Part shown: one piece after another, positions 19,376 through 32,751 of the stretch
Position numbering within the stretch: position 1 is the stretch's first letter
How the letters are laid out: each line of letters starts with the position of its first letter
Program-made: the position numbers and the translations under genes
The notes under the pieces: generated by a model
Told to the model about the DNA's origin: nothing
The model's database searches: none
Seen by the model: only the letters and a program-made list of their open reading frames with translations
Source of the DNA: Closterium sp. NIES-65
Taxonomy: Eukaryota; Streptophyta; Zygnematophyceae; Desmidiales; Closteriaceae
DNA length: 64,000 bases
Direction: 5' to 3'
Assembly: GCA_948144175.1 (NCBI GenBank)
Contig: CANXME010002096.1
Coordinates: 2,604,001 to 2,668,000 of the forward strand

Positions 19376-20481
19376 CGTGATAGCTCTTGATTCCGTCAAA
19401 ATGTGAGAGCAGCGGAACGGTTTGCTATTAAAAGGAGTCTGGTGAGAGCCCGTGAGTATTCAGTGCAAAAGTGAGGCTCACGGGGAATGAGACAACACCC
19501 AAGAGAAGAGTGGGAGTGCAAGCCGCTTCTAGGTTGACGTGACATTTATAGTACTGCGAGTAGTAGGTAGTGAAGGCTTCAGCGGCCGGTGCACGGACGC
19601 ACAAGGAGGCGAGGGAGCTCACCTGGCGATTGGACTGGCGATGGGATTGGGGACTGGCGATGAACTGGCGATGACTGGGGGGAGCGCTCGCACGCAACAT
19701 AATTTAGCAAGATTCACGAGCAGAGGCTCAAAATCATGTTCGTTTGGAGCCTTTTCCAAGTCGTCTCGGACATACCAGTACATCCTGACCGACTTAATCG
19801 GCGAAATGGGCTGTATCGCCTTTGCCGCTGCATGATCATGCCCTCTTACGACGACACTAGGCGGCAAACTACGCAGCATACCCCTGACAACATTTTCTCT
19901 TGAATCTAGCCCGCTGCGTGGCTCCCAGCCAGGGGGTTTCGGAGTGACTCGAGTCACCTCCGGCGCTGAGGTGAGTTTGTCCCCAAGCCACATATCGTCA
20001 GGTGATCGATCACTTGATGGCCAGCACCCAGCGATATCCACATGACCAACAAGACCCGCATACGCAATGGGATGGGGTCAAAACCTAGATACGCGAGGTC
20101 GTGTTTTAGGTCATTCGTCGCTTCTTGGCTGCTTTGGCGTGGTGCGCCGCGCCGCAGGACATTTTTGCATTTTTGTCACTTCTTGACGTAGGCCACACGG
20201 AAAAGCTTTCGAACCTGAGCTACTAGAACAAACCCCAGAGAGAATGTGGTTACAATCCCGGCAAGATGTCTGCAATTGCCTTTTCCGCGATGCTGCAAGC
20301 AGGCCAGACGAACCCTGGGACCAAAACTTAAAATCCGGGCCAGGATGTGCCCTTTACTCAGGCAAAAACATTGGGAGGAGGGGGAGGGGATTTTAAAGGC
20401 AAAAACATGGAGGGGGTGGGGGGGGCTCCAAACAGTCGTTTTGGGTCGTTTTGTCGAACACGGTCTGTCCGGAAAAAAAAT
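19376..20481. other. Upstream region of GT61 copy 2; one weak ORF
   Basis: Contains the likely promoter of copy 2, though no clear TATA box was assigned. On the minus strand 19993-19619 an open frame of about 125 codons (MWLGDKLTSAPEVTRVTPKP.., MYWYVRDDLEKAPNEHDFEP) has host-like composition but no recognised family and no supported splice sites. It could be part of a neighbouring gene or chance. The rest (20042-20481) shows nothing. Confidence 0.3.
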
Positions 20482-20575
20482 GTGTGTGTGTGTGTGTGTT
20501 TGTGTGTGTGCGTGCGTGCGTTCGTGCGTGCGTGCGTGCGTGTGTGTGTGTGTGTGTGGGTGTGGGTGTGGGTGT
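20482..20575. repeat. GT microsatellite, left half
   Basis: TG and CGTG repeats, directly cut by the LTR element starting at 20576; it continues at 33634 on the other side. Confidence 0.85.
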
Positions 20576-21445
20576 TGTCAACATGAGTGGTGGTAGGCCC
20601 CGTCCTCGCTTGTGCAGAGCCGACTTTGTGGTCGGTGTAACGGGTGCAGCCGACCTGCAGCAGTGGGCGAGCTGGTCGACGAGGCTGGTCGACCTGCACA
20701 GGGGCCACTGTAAGGGCGCCGACTTCGGAGGGCACCGACATGGTGACGCCGACTTGGGGCAGCCGACTTGGGTGATCGGCTGACAGGTGTGCTGGTCGAC
20801 CTGGAGTTGGTCGACCAGGGGAGTGGTCGACTTGGAGTTGGTCGACCAGAGGTGGTAGTCGATCTGGGTGGTCGATAGGCCCGAGAAGATGCACCTGGTT
20901 GACGTGGTTGCCTGGTCGACCAGGTTACCTGGGCGACGGGGTCAGCGAGGTGCGCGACATGTGGTCGACATGGTAGATTGGTGAAGATGCCTTGCGATTC
21001 GGTGGCATGTGGTTGACATGGCCCCACAGGTGTAACCGTCGACATGTGGTTGACCTGGCACCTGCGCTATGTGTGTGGCGATGCACGCTGTGCTACACTG
21101 TCACCTGGCACCTGCGAAGTTGGTGCGCGCACATGCGCATATGGTGGCCTGATGTTGTTGTGCTGGGACGCCAGCCTTGCAGGTCGAATGAGGACACCTG
21201 AGGACGCCTGAGGTCGCTCAGCTGGCAAGTCGCCCTTGTGCTGTGCTGGTGGTCGACTTTGCTGTGGGCTAGACTATTGGCTTCTGATGTAGTTCTTCTT
21301 GTCAATCTTAGTGGAACTCTTGCCAATTACCCCCTTGAACCAGCAAGTAGTGTGCGCACTAAGGAAACAATGGACGAACGCAGAGACCACTCACGCCTCA
21401 TGCCTAGCCCGTAGTCTAGCTCCCGTTGCAATAGTTATCTCCGCA
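20576..21445 (+). repeat. 5' LTR of element D
   Basis: 870 bp, TGTCAAC..TCTCCGCA. Contains about ten GTCGAC palindromes, mostly as TGGTCGAC. Confidence 0.9.
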
Positions 21446-21880
21446 TGGTGCGGCGAGCGTGGACGGCACCGCGACTTACTTTCAGTCTAATCGACTTAGT
21501 CCCACATACCTATTGCGTTCGTGGGCCAGCAGCTGTGCGATTGTCACCATGGTTGGCGTAGGTAATACAGGTGTTGCTGACACCTTTGAGGCATGGCTGG
21601 AGGACGCGAGGAAACGCCACCATGATGGGGAATACGAACAGACCCTCCCCTTGGCGGTCATCGAGGCGGGAATCCGTACGGTGTGGGCGGAGGAGCACCC
21701 TCCCCAACCTTCCTCTCCTCGACTGGTGAACGAAGGCAACGTCTACGTGGGCGTCAACGTCGGTGGTGACCAAGTCGGCAGCAGTGCGGGAGGCACGACG
21801 TTGAGGCAGAGAGGAGTGATACACGCCGATGAAGTCGGCGGCGTTCAGGCTCAAGGACTACAGTCGTCGGCGGCTGCAAG

Positions 21881-22010
21881 TGTCAGAGTATTATAGCTGA
21901 TGCATGTTTGTAGGCTATAGTGGGGTAGCACATATGGGGTACAGCTTTCTAGGGTTGTATTTGTACCCAACTCTGACCTAGTCATTTCATTCCTGTTCAT
22001 TCTTTTCACA
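21881..22010 (+). repeat. 5' LTR of element E
   Basis: 130 bp, TGTCAGAGTA..TTTTCACA. Confidence 0.9.
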
Positions 22011-22329
22011 TGGTATAGAGCGGGTCCCTCCTTAGGACCGTTTTTTTTTAAGGGCCCACCCACGATTTTTTTTCCTGCCCGGAGCGCGCCCTATTCTCCC
22101 CGAGGCGCGCTCCCCCCTAGTGCTTGTCGCGCTGCCCTTGGGGCGCCCCGCGAGTCGCGCGCGCGACTCCCTTTTTTTTTCGCGCGCGCGGCCTGGGCCC
22201 CACGTCGCGCTGGCCTTAAGGCCGCGCCGCGCCGCCCTCTCGGCTCTGCCGCGCCGCGCCGCCCTCACGCCGGCCGCGTGGCCTCTTCGTCGCTGCAGCG
22301 GGCCCAGTCACCTGCCGGCCCCGCCGTCC

Positions 22330-22990
22330 TACTCTCGGCCCCGCCGTTGCAACCTGACGGCCCCGCCACTTCACCTGTCGGCCCCGTCGCTGCACCCTGA
22401 CGGCCCCGCCGTCCCCTGTCCCGGCCCCGCCGCTGCACCCTGCCGGCCCCGCTGCTGCACCTCTGTCGGCCCCGCCGCTGCACCCTGACGGCCCCGCCGT
22501 CCCCTGTCACGGCACCGCCGCTGCACCCTGACGGCCCCGCCGTCCCCTGTCCCGGCCCCGCCGCTGCACCCTGCCGGCCCCGCCGCTGCACCTCTGTCGG
22601 CCCCGCCGCTGCACCCTGACGGCCCCGCCGTCCCCTGTCACGGCACCGCCGCTGCACCCTGACGGCCCCGCCACTGCACCAGTCGGCCCCGCCGCTGCAC
22701 CCTGACGGCCCCGCCGTCCCCTGTCCCGGCCCCGCCGCTGCACCCTGCCGGCCCCGCCGCTGCACCCTGACGGCCCAGCCGTCCCCTGTCCCGGCCCCGC
22801 CGCTGCACCCTGCCGGCCCCGCCGCTGCACCCTGACGGCCCCGCCGTCCCCTGTCCCGGCCCCGTCCTGCACCCGAGCCGCCCTGCCGCCGAGCCGCCCG
22901 GGAGCCGAGCCGCCCTGCACCCGAGCCGCCCTGCCGCCGAGCCGCCCGGGCGCCGAGCCGCCCTTCACCCGAGCCGCCCTGCCGCCGAGC
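22330..22990 (+). repeat. GC-rich minisatellite leader of element E
   Basis: Nested repeats of GGCCCCGCCGCTGCACCCT and GGCCCCGCCGTCCCCTGTC, then GAGCCGCCCGG units. Lies between the PBS and the gag ATG. Confidence 0.85.
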
Positions 22991-23939
22991 CGCCCGGGAG
23001 CCGAGCCGCCCAGCAGCCGAGTCACTGAGTCGCCGAGCCGCCCTTCTGCAGAGTTGCTCGGCCTGCCCTGCCTGGTGAGCACAGTCGCACTGTCACTGCG
23101 TGCTCTTCCCCTACTGCTTGCACTGCTTCGCTGTCGTCGTCATGGCTACCCCTAGTGTCCTAGCTTTTGACGCTGAGGGTCGCGCCATTGATTTTGAGGT
23201 CTGGTTAGACGACCTGCAGCTGTTCTTACAGTGCGATAGGGCTGACAGCCTTTCTCTCTTTGACCTCACCTCTGGCGCCTCTCCTGCTCCTGCTGCTGAT
23301 GCTGATCCCATTGTCCGCTCTCAGTGGGCCACCCGCGATGCTGCTGCACGTCTTGCTGTGCGTCGCCACCTCCCTACCTCTGAGCGTGCGCACTTTAGTC
23401 AGTACAAGAGTGCTCAGACCTTGTACGACGCTGTAGTTGCGCGCTACTCCTCCCCTGCCACTGCTGCACTGAGCCGTCTCATGCTTCCCTACCTCTTTCC
23501 TGACCTCTCTGCCTTTCCCACTGTCGCTGACCTCATTACGCACCTCCGCACTAGTGACACTCGCTACCGCGCCGCCCTTCCTGCTGAGTTCTGCGCTAAG
23601 AACCCACCCCCCATGTACATCGCTCTCTACTACGTAGTCGCGCGCCTCCCTGACTCCCTTCGCGTCGTCATGGACCACTTTCTCGCAGTCTGTCCCACCA
23701 CCCTCACCGTCGACCTCCTCAAGAAGGCCCTCCTCGCAGCGGAGAAGAGCATAGTCGCTGTAGGTGCTTCTCGTGGTGACCCTCGCACCCCCATCTTGAG
23801 GGGTGCTCTCCTTCCCCCTTGCTGCCCTCTGTTGCCTCTGCTGCTGCTGCCGACCTGCTTGGTCTTGAGTCGGTCGGCGCGGCGTCTGTCCCTAGTGGGA
23901 GACGACGCTCCAGCAAGGGCAAGGGGGGCAAGGGCGCGG

Positions 23940-24175
23940 GTGGAGCTGGAGGGGGCGGTGGCGGTGGCGGCGGTGGCGGCGGAGGGAGTGGGGGTGGCGG
24001 CGGGACTAGTGGCGGGGGTGGTGGTGGTGGTGGCAGCAGCGGCGGAGACGGTGGTGGTGGTGCCAGCGGTGGTGGTGGTGGCAGCGGCGGAGGGGGAGGC
24101 GGCGGAGGTGGAGGCGGTGGAGGCGGCAGCGGAGGAGGCGGTGGTGGTGGAGGAGGTGGAGCTGGTCGGGGTGGT
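23940..24175 (+). repeat. Poly-glycine coding tract in element E gag
   Basis: GGN repeats encode nearly pure Gly/Ser between capsid and zinc finger. The antisense frame is long and open only because of this composition. Confidence 0.85.
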
Positions 24176-26199
24176 ACCCAGCAGCGTAGCGGTGGTGGTG
24201 GTGGCCAGCGCTCGCAGCGGCAGCAGCAGCAGCGCTCGCGGGACATCCCTCCGCCTCAGCAGCTTCGTGAGTGGTACGCTGGGCGTAAGAGGGGTGGGGG
24301 TACTGGTCCCTGCACCTACGTTCTTCGTTCCGGCGACCGCGCGGGTGAGCAGTGTGGGGGTGCCCACGCTACCCAGCGCTGCTTTGGCCGCCTGACGGAC
24401 GCTTGGCGTCAGCAGTTCTCTGGGGCTACTGAGATCCCTCGCTGGGATGAGCTTCTTAGGACTGGTGTAGCGATCTTTGATCTTGATTTTGATGCTATCC
24501 TTGCTGCTATGTATGCTGTGACTTATAGTGAGGAGAATGAGGGTTACCGGTGTTTCCAGCCCGACCCGGGCATTGGTACTGCTGCGCTAGGTGCTTGTGA
24601 GGCTGCTGCTCTAGGTGCCAGTGCGTCTGCACTCTGAGGTACTGGTGAGACTGTGCTCTCAGGTACTGAGTCGTCCTCGTCCTCCCTCACTTTCACACTT
24701 GACTCCGGGGCTTCTCGCTCCTTCTTTCGAGACCGCACTACCCTCACGCCGCTCGGCCGGCCGGTTGCAGTCTCCCTTGCTGACCCCTCTGGGGGTCCTG
24801 TCCTGTCTCACTTCTCCACTATCCTCCCGTGTCCGGCTGCCCCTTCGGGCACCCTGTCCGGTCTGTACCTTCCCTCGTTCTCTACGAACTTGGTGAGTGG
24901 CGCGGACCTGCAGGATGTGGGGGTTCACCAGTTCACTCCTGCGAGTCAGCGGGTGACCCACTGCACGGAGGCACGCACAGGCCGACACCTGGCCACGTTC
25001 TCGCGTCGGCCGGGGTCGAGTCTCTACACCCTGACCGTTGAGTCTCCTCCTGTCCCTGCGTCTGGTCAGGTGGCTGCGTCTGGTCAGGTGCTTGCTGCTG
25101 CGTCCCGGTCAGGTCCTGAGTCTGCCCCCTGTTCTTGTCGCCTCCTGTCTCACGAGACTCTCCTGTGGCACCACCGTCTTGGCCACCCCTCCTTGCCCCG
25201 TCTTCGGAGCATGGCTTCCCGTGTCCTTGTCTCTGGTCTTCCCCAGTCTCTCCCTCCTCTCCCCTCCGGGCCAGGACCTTCCTGTGTCCCCTGTGTCGAG
25301 GGTCGCCTCCGGGCTACTCCTCACTCCTCCCACTTCCCCCCGACAGAGGCTCCCCTGCAGACGCTTCACATGGATGTGTGGTGCCCAGCCCCCGTCCGTG
25401 GGCAGGGTCACGAGCGCTACTTCCTGTTGGTGGTTGACGACTACTCGCGTTACACCACAGTCCTCCCCTTGCGCAGCAAGGGTGCGGTCACTGAGGTGCT
25501 GATCGACTGGATCCGCGAGGCTCGTCTCCAGCTCAGGAAGAGCTTCGGCTCGGACTTTCCTGTTCTGCGTCTGCACTCGGACAGAGGCGGAGAGTTCTCT
25601 TCTCGCCTTCTGCGAGACTACTGTCGTGCACGGGGGATCCGCCAGACCTTCACGCTTCCGGACTCACCACAGCAAAATGGGATTGCTGAGCGCCGCATTG
25701 GCATGGTCATGGATGTCGCTCGTACGTCCATGATGCATGCGGCTGCCCCCCATTTTCTGTGGCCGTTTGCGGTGAGGTACGCGGCGCATCAGCTCAACCT
25801 TCACCCCCGGGTCTCTCAGCCTGCGATGTCCCCAGCCTTGCTGTGGACGGGGAAGGTTGGCGATGCGTCTGTGTTCCGTGTCTGGGGATCTCGGGCGTTT
25901 GTCCGCGACTTGTCTGCGGACAAGCTGTCCCCTCGTGCTGCTCCCTGTGTCTTCCTTGGCTTCCCCACTGACGCCCCAGGGTGGCATTTTTACCACCCCT
26001 CCTCTCGTCGTGTTCTGTCCTCCCAGGACGTCACGTTCGACGAGTCAGTCCCCTTCTACTGTCTCTTCCCCTACCGCACTCCTTCCCTCCCCCCTCCCCC
26101 GGACTTCCTTGTGCCGGTTCCCCCCCCGGTAGACCCCCTCCCCCCTCAGGTTCCTGCCCCCTCAGGTGTGTCCCAGGTAGACGCCGTTGACCCGGTCGA

Positions 26200-26480
26200 G
26201 GTTACTGGTGACTCTGGTGCTGCTGCGGGTGCTGAGCCTGGGGGTGCTGACTCTGGGGGTGCTGTGCGCGGGGGTGCTGAGCCTGGGGGTGCTACTGCTG
26301 GGGGTGCTGGGCCTGAGGGTGCTACTGCGGAGGGTGCGGAGCGTGGGGGTGCTGAGCCAGGGGGTGCTGTGCCTGGAGGTGCTGGGTCTGGGGGTGCTGG
26401 GTCGGGAGCTGCTGAGCCTGGGGGTGCTGAGCTGGGAGCTGCTGAGCCTGGGGGTGCTGCGTCTGGAGCTGCTGAGCCTG
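26200..26480 (+). repeat. GGAEP-type coding minisatellite, integrase-RT linker of element E
   Basis: 15-bp units GCTGAGCCTGGGGGT and variants encode GGAEP/GGADS/GGATA repeats. Confidence 0.8.
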
Positions 26481-27722
26481 GGGTTTCTCCTGCTGCTGCA
26501 TCTCGCCGGGAACCCCTCTCTCCACAGGAGCTGCGCGAGTGGTTCGCTCGCCACTGGAGGCGTGCTGCTGAGTCTGGAGGTGCTGCTGGAGCTGGAGCTG
26601 GAGCTTCTTCGACCGTCGAGGGTGCGGGTGCTGCCGGTCCCGGGGCTGCTGGACCTGCAGGTCCTCCTGGAGCTGGAGCTGCTGAGGGCGTTGGTGCTGA
26701 GCCTACTGCTGTTGGTCCTGCCGCTGGAGGTGTGGGTGGCGCTGGTGCTGTTGCTGAGGGTGCTGGTGCTGTCCCTGCTGAGTCTGGAGCTGCCGCGCGG
26801 CCTCGGCCATACTTCGTTTCGCTCCTGCAGAGCTTGTTGGCTGCCTCATGTACCTGATGACCTGCACACGACCTGACCTTGCATACCCTCTGAGCATTCT
26901 TGCACGCTATGTTGCTCCTGGGAGACACAGACCAGAGCACATGGCTGCAGCGAAGAGGGTATTGCGCTACTTGTGCAGTACGTCGGGCATGGGGCTAGTG
27001 CTTGGAGGGAGGAGTCCAGTGGTCCTTACCGGCCACGCGGACGCTTCTTGGGCTGACGACCAGGCTACGCAGCGGTCGTCACAGGGTTACACCTTCAGTC
27101 TTGGTTCCGGCTCTGTCTCGTGGCGATCTACTCGCTCGTCTTCGGTTCTCGGCTCCAGTTGTGAGGCTGAGATCTACGCCGGGGCCATGGCTGCACAGGA
27201 GCTTCGCTGGCTCACCTACCTGCTGAGTGACCTTGGAGAGCCGCCTCGTTCTCCTCTAGTGCTGTACGTAGACAACAAGGCCATGCTGGCCTTGTGTCGA
27301 GAGCAGCGCTTGGAGCACAGAACGAAGCACATTGCTCTCCGCTACTTCCTTGCTCGTGAGCTGCAGCAGCGTGGTCAGTTGCGACTTGCGTACGTGGCCT
27401 CTGAGGCCAACACTGCTGATGTGTTCACCAAGGCACTCGCGCCTTGTGACCATCAGCGCTTCTGCACCCAGCTGGGTCTTGTGCCTGTGTTGCCTCACTT
27501 GCTCTCTTCTTGACTTTACTTGTTCTGTGACATATATATACCTGCTCCTGCTTGTCTAGTTTTATATATATGTCTGTACTCCTGCATGTGAACTGGCCTC
27601 TGGCCCTGCTCTTGTGCTCGGACTGTGTGGTGACTTTGTGATCCACCCTGAGCTTGCTTTGCTTTGCTTTGCTTGACTGGTCTTGTGACCCCTTGTTCTC
27701 CCCCACTTTGCCTATGGGGGTG

Positions 27723-27852
27723 TGTAAGAGTATTATAGCTGATGCATGTTTGTAGGCTATAATGGGGTAGCACATATGGGGTACAGCTTTCTAGGGTTGT
27801 ATTTGTACCCAACTCTGACCTAGTCATTTCATTCCTGTTCATTCTTTTCACA
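27723..27852 (+). repeat. 3' LTR of element E
   Basis: 130 bp, preceded by CCTATGGGGGTG. Confidence 0.9.
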
Positions 27853-30800
27853 GCAAGCTCCTCGCAGGGCGACGTCGGAGGACGTCGAAGTAATTTGCCG
27901 CCGATGTCGGCGACCCACGTGACTGCAGTAGGGATAGCGCTGAGCTACGGCTACTTCAAGTTTACGCCGGACAGGATCTCGGTCACCCCCCTGCTGGTCG
28001 GCCGTCCTGACATACTCACGTGGAAGGAAGCCATCGAGCCCCAGCTGGAGATGGCCGGGTTGATAGGCTTCGCCAACGGCACCGTTGTAGCGCCGTCCGA
28101 GAACTACCCCGACCTGCGTGCGGAGTTTCACGTTATGCAATTGCTGACCTTCACGGTCATCTCGTGTTGCTGCTCGCCGGGCGTGCAGGTCGCCCTGAAG
28201 CCGTGCAGGGACTACGTGAACGCCGGCCACCAGGCATGACACTTCATCGAGTCGATGTACCAGGTCACCGACGACCTGTACATCGGCCAGCTCGAAGAGC
28301 AGCTGTCGCATCTACGGATGGGCAAACAAGAGACGGCGACCGACTACTGCAACCGGGCTCGACGACTTCTCGCCACCATGAGGATGGCCGGAGTGCAGTA
28401 CTCGACGGCGTCGTACGTCACGCACGTCATTAAGGGGCTCACGAGCAACTACAACGAGCTCGCGGGCGACACCCAACGACGACCCCCTTACCTCGTACAT
28501 CCTGCAGGATGAGGCGATGAAGGAAGCTGAGCGACCCTTGGAGCTCTTACCGCAGGTGAACTACGCCGCCTCGGCGAAACAAGGTGGTCGACCGGGACAG
28601 CGCGGGCAGTCTGGCAGCGGTGGAAGTAGTAGCTGGAAGCCGGCGAAGGACGCCGACAAGAAGAAGTTGGCCCCAGATGGCAGTCGAGGAGGAGGCGGTC
28701 GACGCCGGGAATGCTGGATCTGCCACAGCCCCGACCACCTCTCCTTCGAGTGCCCTGACCGCAGTGACTCTGACGACGACAACACCAAGGGAGGCCGCGG
28801 GAGGTCGGTCGGGCGTCGTCCTCGTCGGGAGAGTAAGCCGCGCAAGGAGAAGCAGTCGACCAAGTCGTCGACCTCTGTGAAGGACGCTGACTCCTTTGCT
28901 GGTGGAAAGGGGCGAGACGACAAGGAGGCGTCGTGCTCGCTGGTCAGCGTCGTGGAGCCGACCGTCTCGCTGGCGCCTGAAGCTGGCGAGGATTTCCAGG
29001 TGGTCACGGCAGCTGTACAGGCAAACTCGGCGGTGGTATTGCTTGACAGCGGCTGCTCGGACCACCTAATGGGGGCGAAGGATGCCTTCGTCGACTTGGA
29101 GCCGAGCAGCGACGTCAAACACGTCCAAGGTCGGGGCACTGTCGCCCTGCGCGGAGCAGCTGGGAAGCAGGTGCTCATCCCCAACGTGCTGTACGTCCCG
29201 GGCGTGGGTGCAAACCTACTGTCCGCCGGCCAGCTGAAGGAGAGCGGCATGGAGGACGGCGATGGGATGCTGCTCATCTTGGCGGTAGGGGACGTACTCG
29301 GTCGGGTGACGTACACCGGGCGGATTCTCTGCACCGACCTGCGCCCATGCACGGCAAAGTCGACGTCGCCCATGACGGAGGTGGTGGCTCTTCGGGCAAT
29401 CGTCTTGGCGACAAAGTCCACGCCGAACCGGCTCCATGCGAGGCTCGCCCATGTCGGCATGGACACTATCCGGAGCTCGGCGAAGCACGAGGTCACCACT
29501 AAGCTGGACCTCAAGTCGGCGTCCGGCGCTGACTCGCCATGTGTCTCGTGCGTTGGCGGGAAGCTGGCGCGGCACACCTTCCCCGACCAGGGCTCCGACG
29601 CCGACGACGTGCTGGCCGTCGTGCACATCGACCTGCGCGGGCCGTTTCGCGTGGCTGCCAAGGACGGCAGCCTGTACTTCTTGCTGCTGAAGGACCTCAA
29701 GACCCGCTACATGTGGGTGAGGCCGGTCGCCAAGAAGTCGGACGTGCTGCAGGAGTTCGTGCAGTGGCTGGCTCTGGCTGAGCGGCAGACGAAGAAGTCG
29801 TTGTTAATGCTGCTTCTGACTTGGGAGGGGATTTTCTCGTGAAACAGTTCACCGACTTTGTCGACGGCAAGGGGATCGTCCACCACCTGACCTGGCCGTA
29901 CACCCCGCAGCAGAACGGCATGGTAAAGCGGGAGATGCGGACGGTGGTGGAGTCGGTGCGGACGATGCTGCTGCACATGGGCATGCAGCACCATTGGTGG
30001 CACCTTGCTCTGCGGCAGACCGTCTGGGAATGCAACTGCCTTGAGAGGTCGATGCTGCCGCCGGGGACAACGCCGTACCAGCTGCTCACCTGGAAGAAGC
30101 CCGACTTGTCGATGGCACGCGTGTGGGGATGCATGGCGCAGTTCCTGGTCCGCGAGCAGCAGCGTGGTGGGAAGCTGAAGCCGAAGGCCAGGTGGGGCCT
30201 TCATTTCGGCGCGTCGGAGGAGAGCAAAGGCTAGGAGCTCCTGAATGTCGCCGACAGCCGGGTGGTCACTACGTCTGACATGGTTTTCTGCGAGTCGATG
30301 TCGCTGGAGGTGTGGAAGTCGGAGCTTGGGCCGACGTCGAGGCGGACGCAGGTCAACCCGCCGACGGACACCTCAACGGCGATGCTACCTCTACTCGCTG
30401 AGGTCGGTGAGCTTGCTGATGAGGGCGCCGGGGTCGTTCGTCCTCCTTTCCCTCTCTCTGCCCCTCCTGCCCCTCCCCTTGTCGCCGATCTACGTAGGCT
30501 GCCTACGGTGTCGGCCTACGGCGATGAGGGGAGAAGTGGGGCGTCGCCTGTGGCGCCGGCCAAGACCATTGCTAGAGGTCGACATCACGCCAAGCAAGTC
30601 AGCGTGGGAGCCTTGTCGACGCCGTCAAGGGAGCAGCATGCAGAGAAGGTGCAACCGACTCTGGTGGAGCCGGCAAAGGAGGCACCAGCAGGGAAACCGC
30701 CAACAGGGGAGCAGCCAGCAGTGCAGCCGACCAAGGAGTAGTCGGTGACAGGGAAGTCGGCAGGGGAGCCGACACTAAAATGGCAGCATAACGGTGAGGG

Positions 30801-32751
30801 CAGTGAAATCGATGACGATGGAGAGGATGCCGAGGAGTCCACCGACAGCGACATGGTGGAGGTCCAGACTGGACCACGGCAGTCAGGTCGAACTCGGAGG
30901 CCACCTGACTTCTGCGTACCGGCTGCCTTCACCACGACGTACGACGATGTCGACGACGACCTGCTGTACGACAACGCCGAGGAGGATGAGGAACTGCTGG
31001 AGCTCGACCCTGACATGCACGCCGACCCCGAGCACCGCTGGGACATCGCCACGATGACGGTGAAGGAGGCGCTGGCGAGCTGGAAGGGCAAGGCGGTGAA
31101 GGCCGCCATGGAGGAGGAAACCCGCAGCCTCATCGGCATGGGGAGCTGGTCGAACGCCCGCCTGGGGTAAACATCATGAAGAACCGGTGGGTGCTGACGA
31201 TGAAGTACCGCATCGACGACACCGTCGAGCGCGAGAAGGCGAGGCTGGTCGTGAAGGGCTTCGACTACGATGAGACGTACGTGCCTGTGAGAAGCTACGT
31301 CATGCTGATGATCTTCCTCAGCATCCTCGCCATCCTCGACCTCAACCTAATGCAGCTCGACATGAAGAACGCTTTCCTGTAGAGCAAGCTCGACCGGGTG
31401 CTGTACATGTCCCAGCTAGACTACTTCAACGACGAGACCGGTCGAGTTTGTAAGCTGCTGAAGAGCCTCTACGGGCTGAAGCAGTTGCCGCTGCTATGGT
31501 ACAAGGCTCTCCACGGCGTGCTGTTGGGCGCTGGCTGGAAGAAGAGCCAGGTCAACCAGGCACTGTAATTCAAGGTCGACGCCGACAAGGTGAATTGCTG
31601 GGTGCTGGTCTACGTCAACGACTTGCTCGTCGCCAGCAGCAGTACGGCCATGCTGAAGGAGCTGAAGGAACTGTTGGAGGCCGCCTTCGAGCTGCGCGAG
31701 ATCTTGCCGGTGCAGAAGTATCTCGGCCTGGTGATCGTGTGCGACAGGCCGGCGAGGAAGCTGTGGCTGCACCAGCAGGGCTACGCCGACAAGCTGCGCA
31801 GGTGGTTCATCAACGAGGAGCAGACCAGGCGCACCCCGAAGGCGCCGGTCTCGGTCGACGCCTACGCCAAGCTGACGTTCGATGATGAGGAGGTATAGCA
31901 GCGTCAGGACAAAGAGTACCGGTTGAAGGTCGGCTCACTGCAGTTCGCAGTGACGACGACAAGGCCGGACATCTCCTTCGCCTTCAGCAAGCTGGGGAGC
32001 AGCCTCACGACAAGGAGCGACCAGCACTGGCGCGAGGTCGACCGCTGCCTCGCCTACCTCACCAACAAGCGTGACACCGCCCTGGAGTTCGACGGAGGAC
32101 CTGATTCGCTGAAGTTGGTCGGCTATGTGGACGCCGACGACGTCGGCAACAAGCAGAACCAAACGAGCACGGGCGGCTACGTGTTCGTTTAGGAGGGGCC
32201 GCAGTTTCCTAGTCGAGCCAGTGCATCAAGTGCGTGACCCTGTCGTCGACCGAGTCGGAGTACGTGGCGGCCACCGAAGCCGGCAAGGAGGGACGCCGTC
32301 TCCGCTTCCTCCTCGCAGAGTTCCAGCAGCTGGACGCCGGGACGCCGACCGTCCTTTGGGTGGACATCAATTCGGCAATCACCATCGTCGAGGATATGGG
32401 GTTGGCAGGCAACCTCAAGCATATGGAACGGCGAGAGGCCTGGCTGCAGCACAAGGTGAAGCGCGGGAAATTCATGCTAAGGTACATCCCGACCACAGAG
32501 CAGCCGGCCGACTTCCTGACAAAGGCGCTGCACTACCCGGCCTTCAACCGGTGCTCCGTTGCAATCGGCCAAGTGCGTTTGGCCGACGTGTGCGACGGCG
32601 ACAACGACGTGCAGCAGTAGGGTGCCATGCCCTCTTGCATGGCCGGTGCGGTGGTTGACGTGCTGTATGTTGGGTGCATGCCAACGGGCTATTCTCGGAG
32701 TTGTACTGCCGTATGTGGGCTGGGGGCCCAAATGTGAACGCAGTAGGGGAG

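Larger units (their letters stand above)
21881..27852 (+). mobile_element. Ty1/copia element E (nested in element D gag)
   Basis: LTRs of 130 bp at 21881-22010 and 27723-27852 (2 differences: young), TSD GCAAG. Parts: PBS TGGTATAGAGC (22011), GC-rich repeat leader 22080-23140, capsid-type gag from ATG 23142 (MATPSVLAFDAEG..; UBN2-like, with YDAVVARYSSPA), poly-Gly stretch, LREWY module and finger C-x13-C-x3-H-x4-C (24310-24390), protease LDSGAS near 24700, pre-integrase and integrase 25140-26060, Gly/Ala-rich linker 26180-26840, RNase H 26848-27513, conserved 3' UTR 27514-27722. RT itself is barely represented. Fossil with two or three breaks. One of only two elements here with a recognisable capsid. 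Confidence 0.9.

Noticed and set aside
19619-19992. Host gene with MYWYVRDDLEKAPNEHDFEP
   Set aside because: No recognised family, no clear start or splice sites; kept only as a weak note in the upstream region.
23630-24367. Long antisense Ser/Thr/Pro-rich frames opposite the poly-glycine tract
   Set aside because: Shadow of GGN repeats in the sense gag frame.
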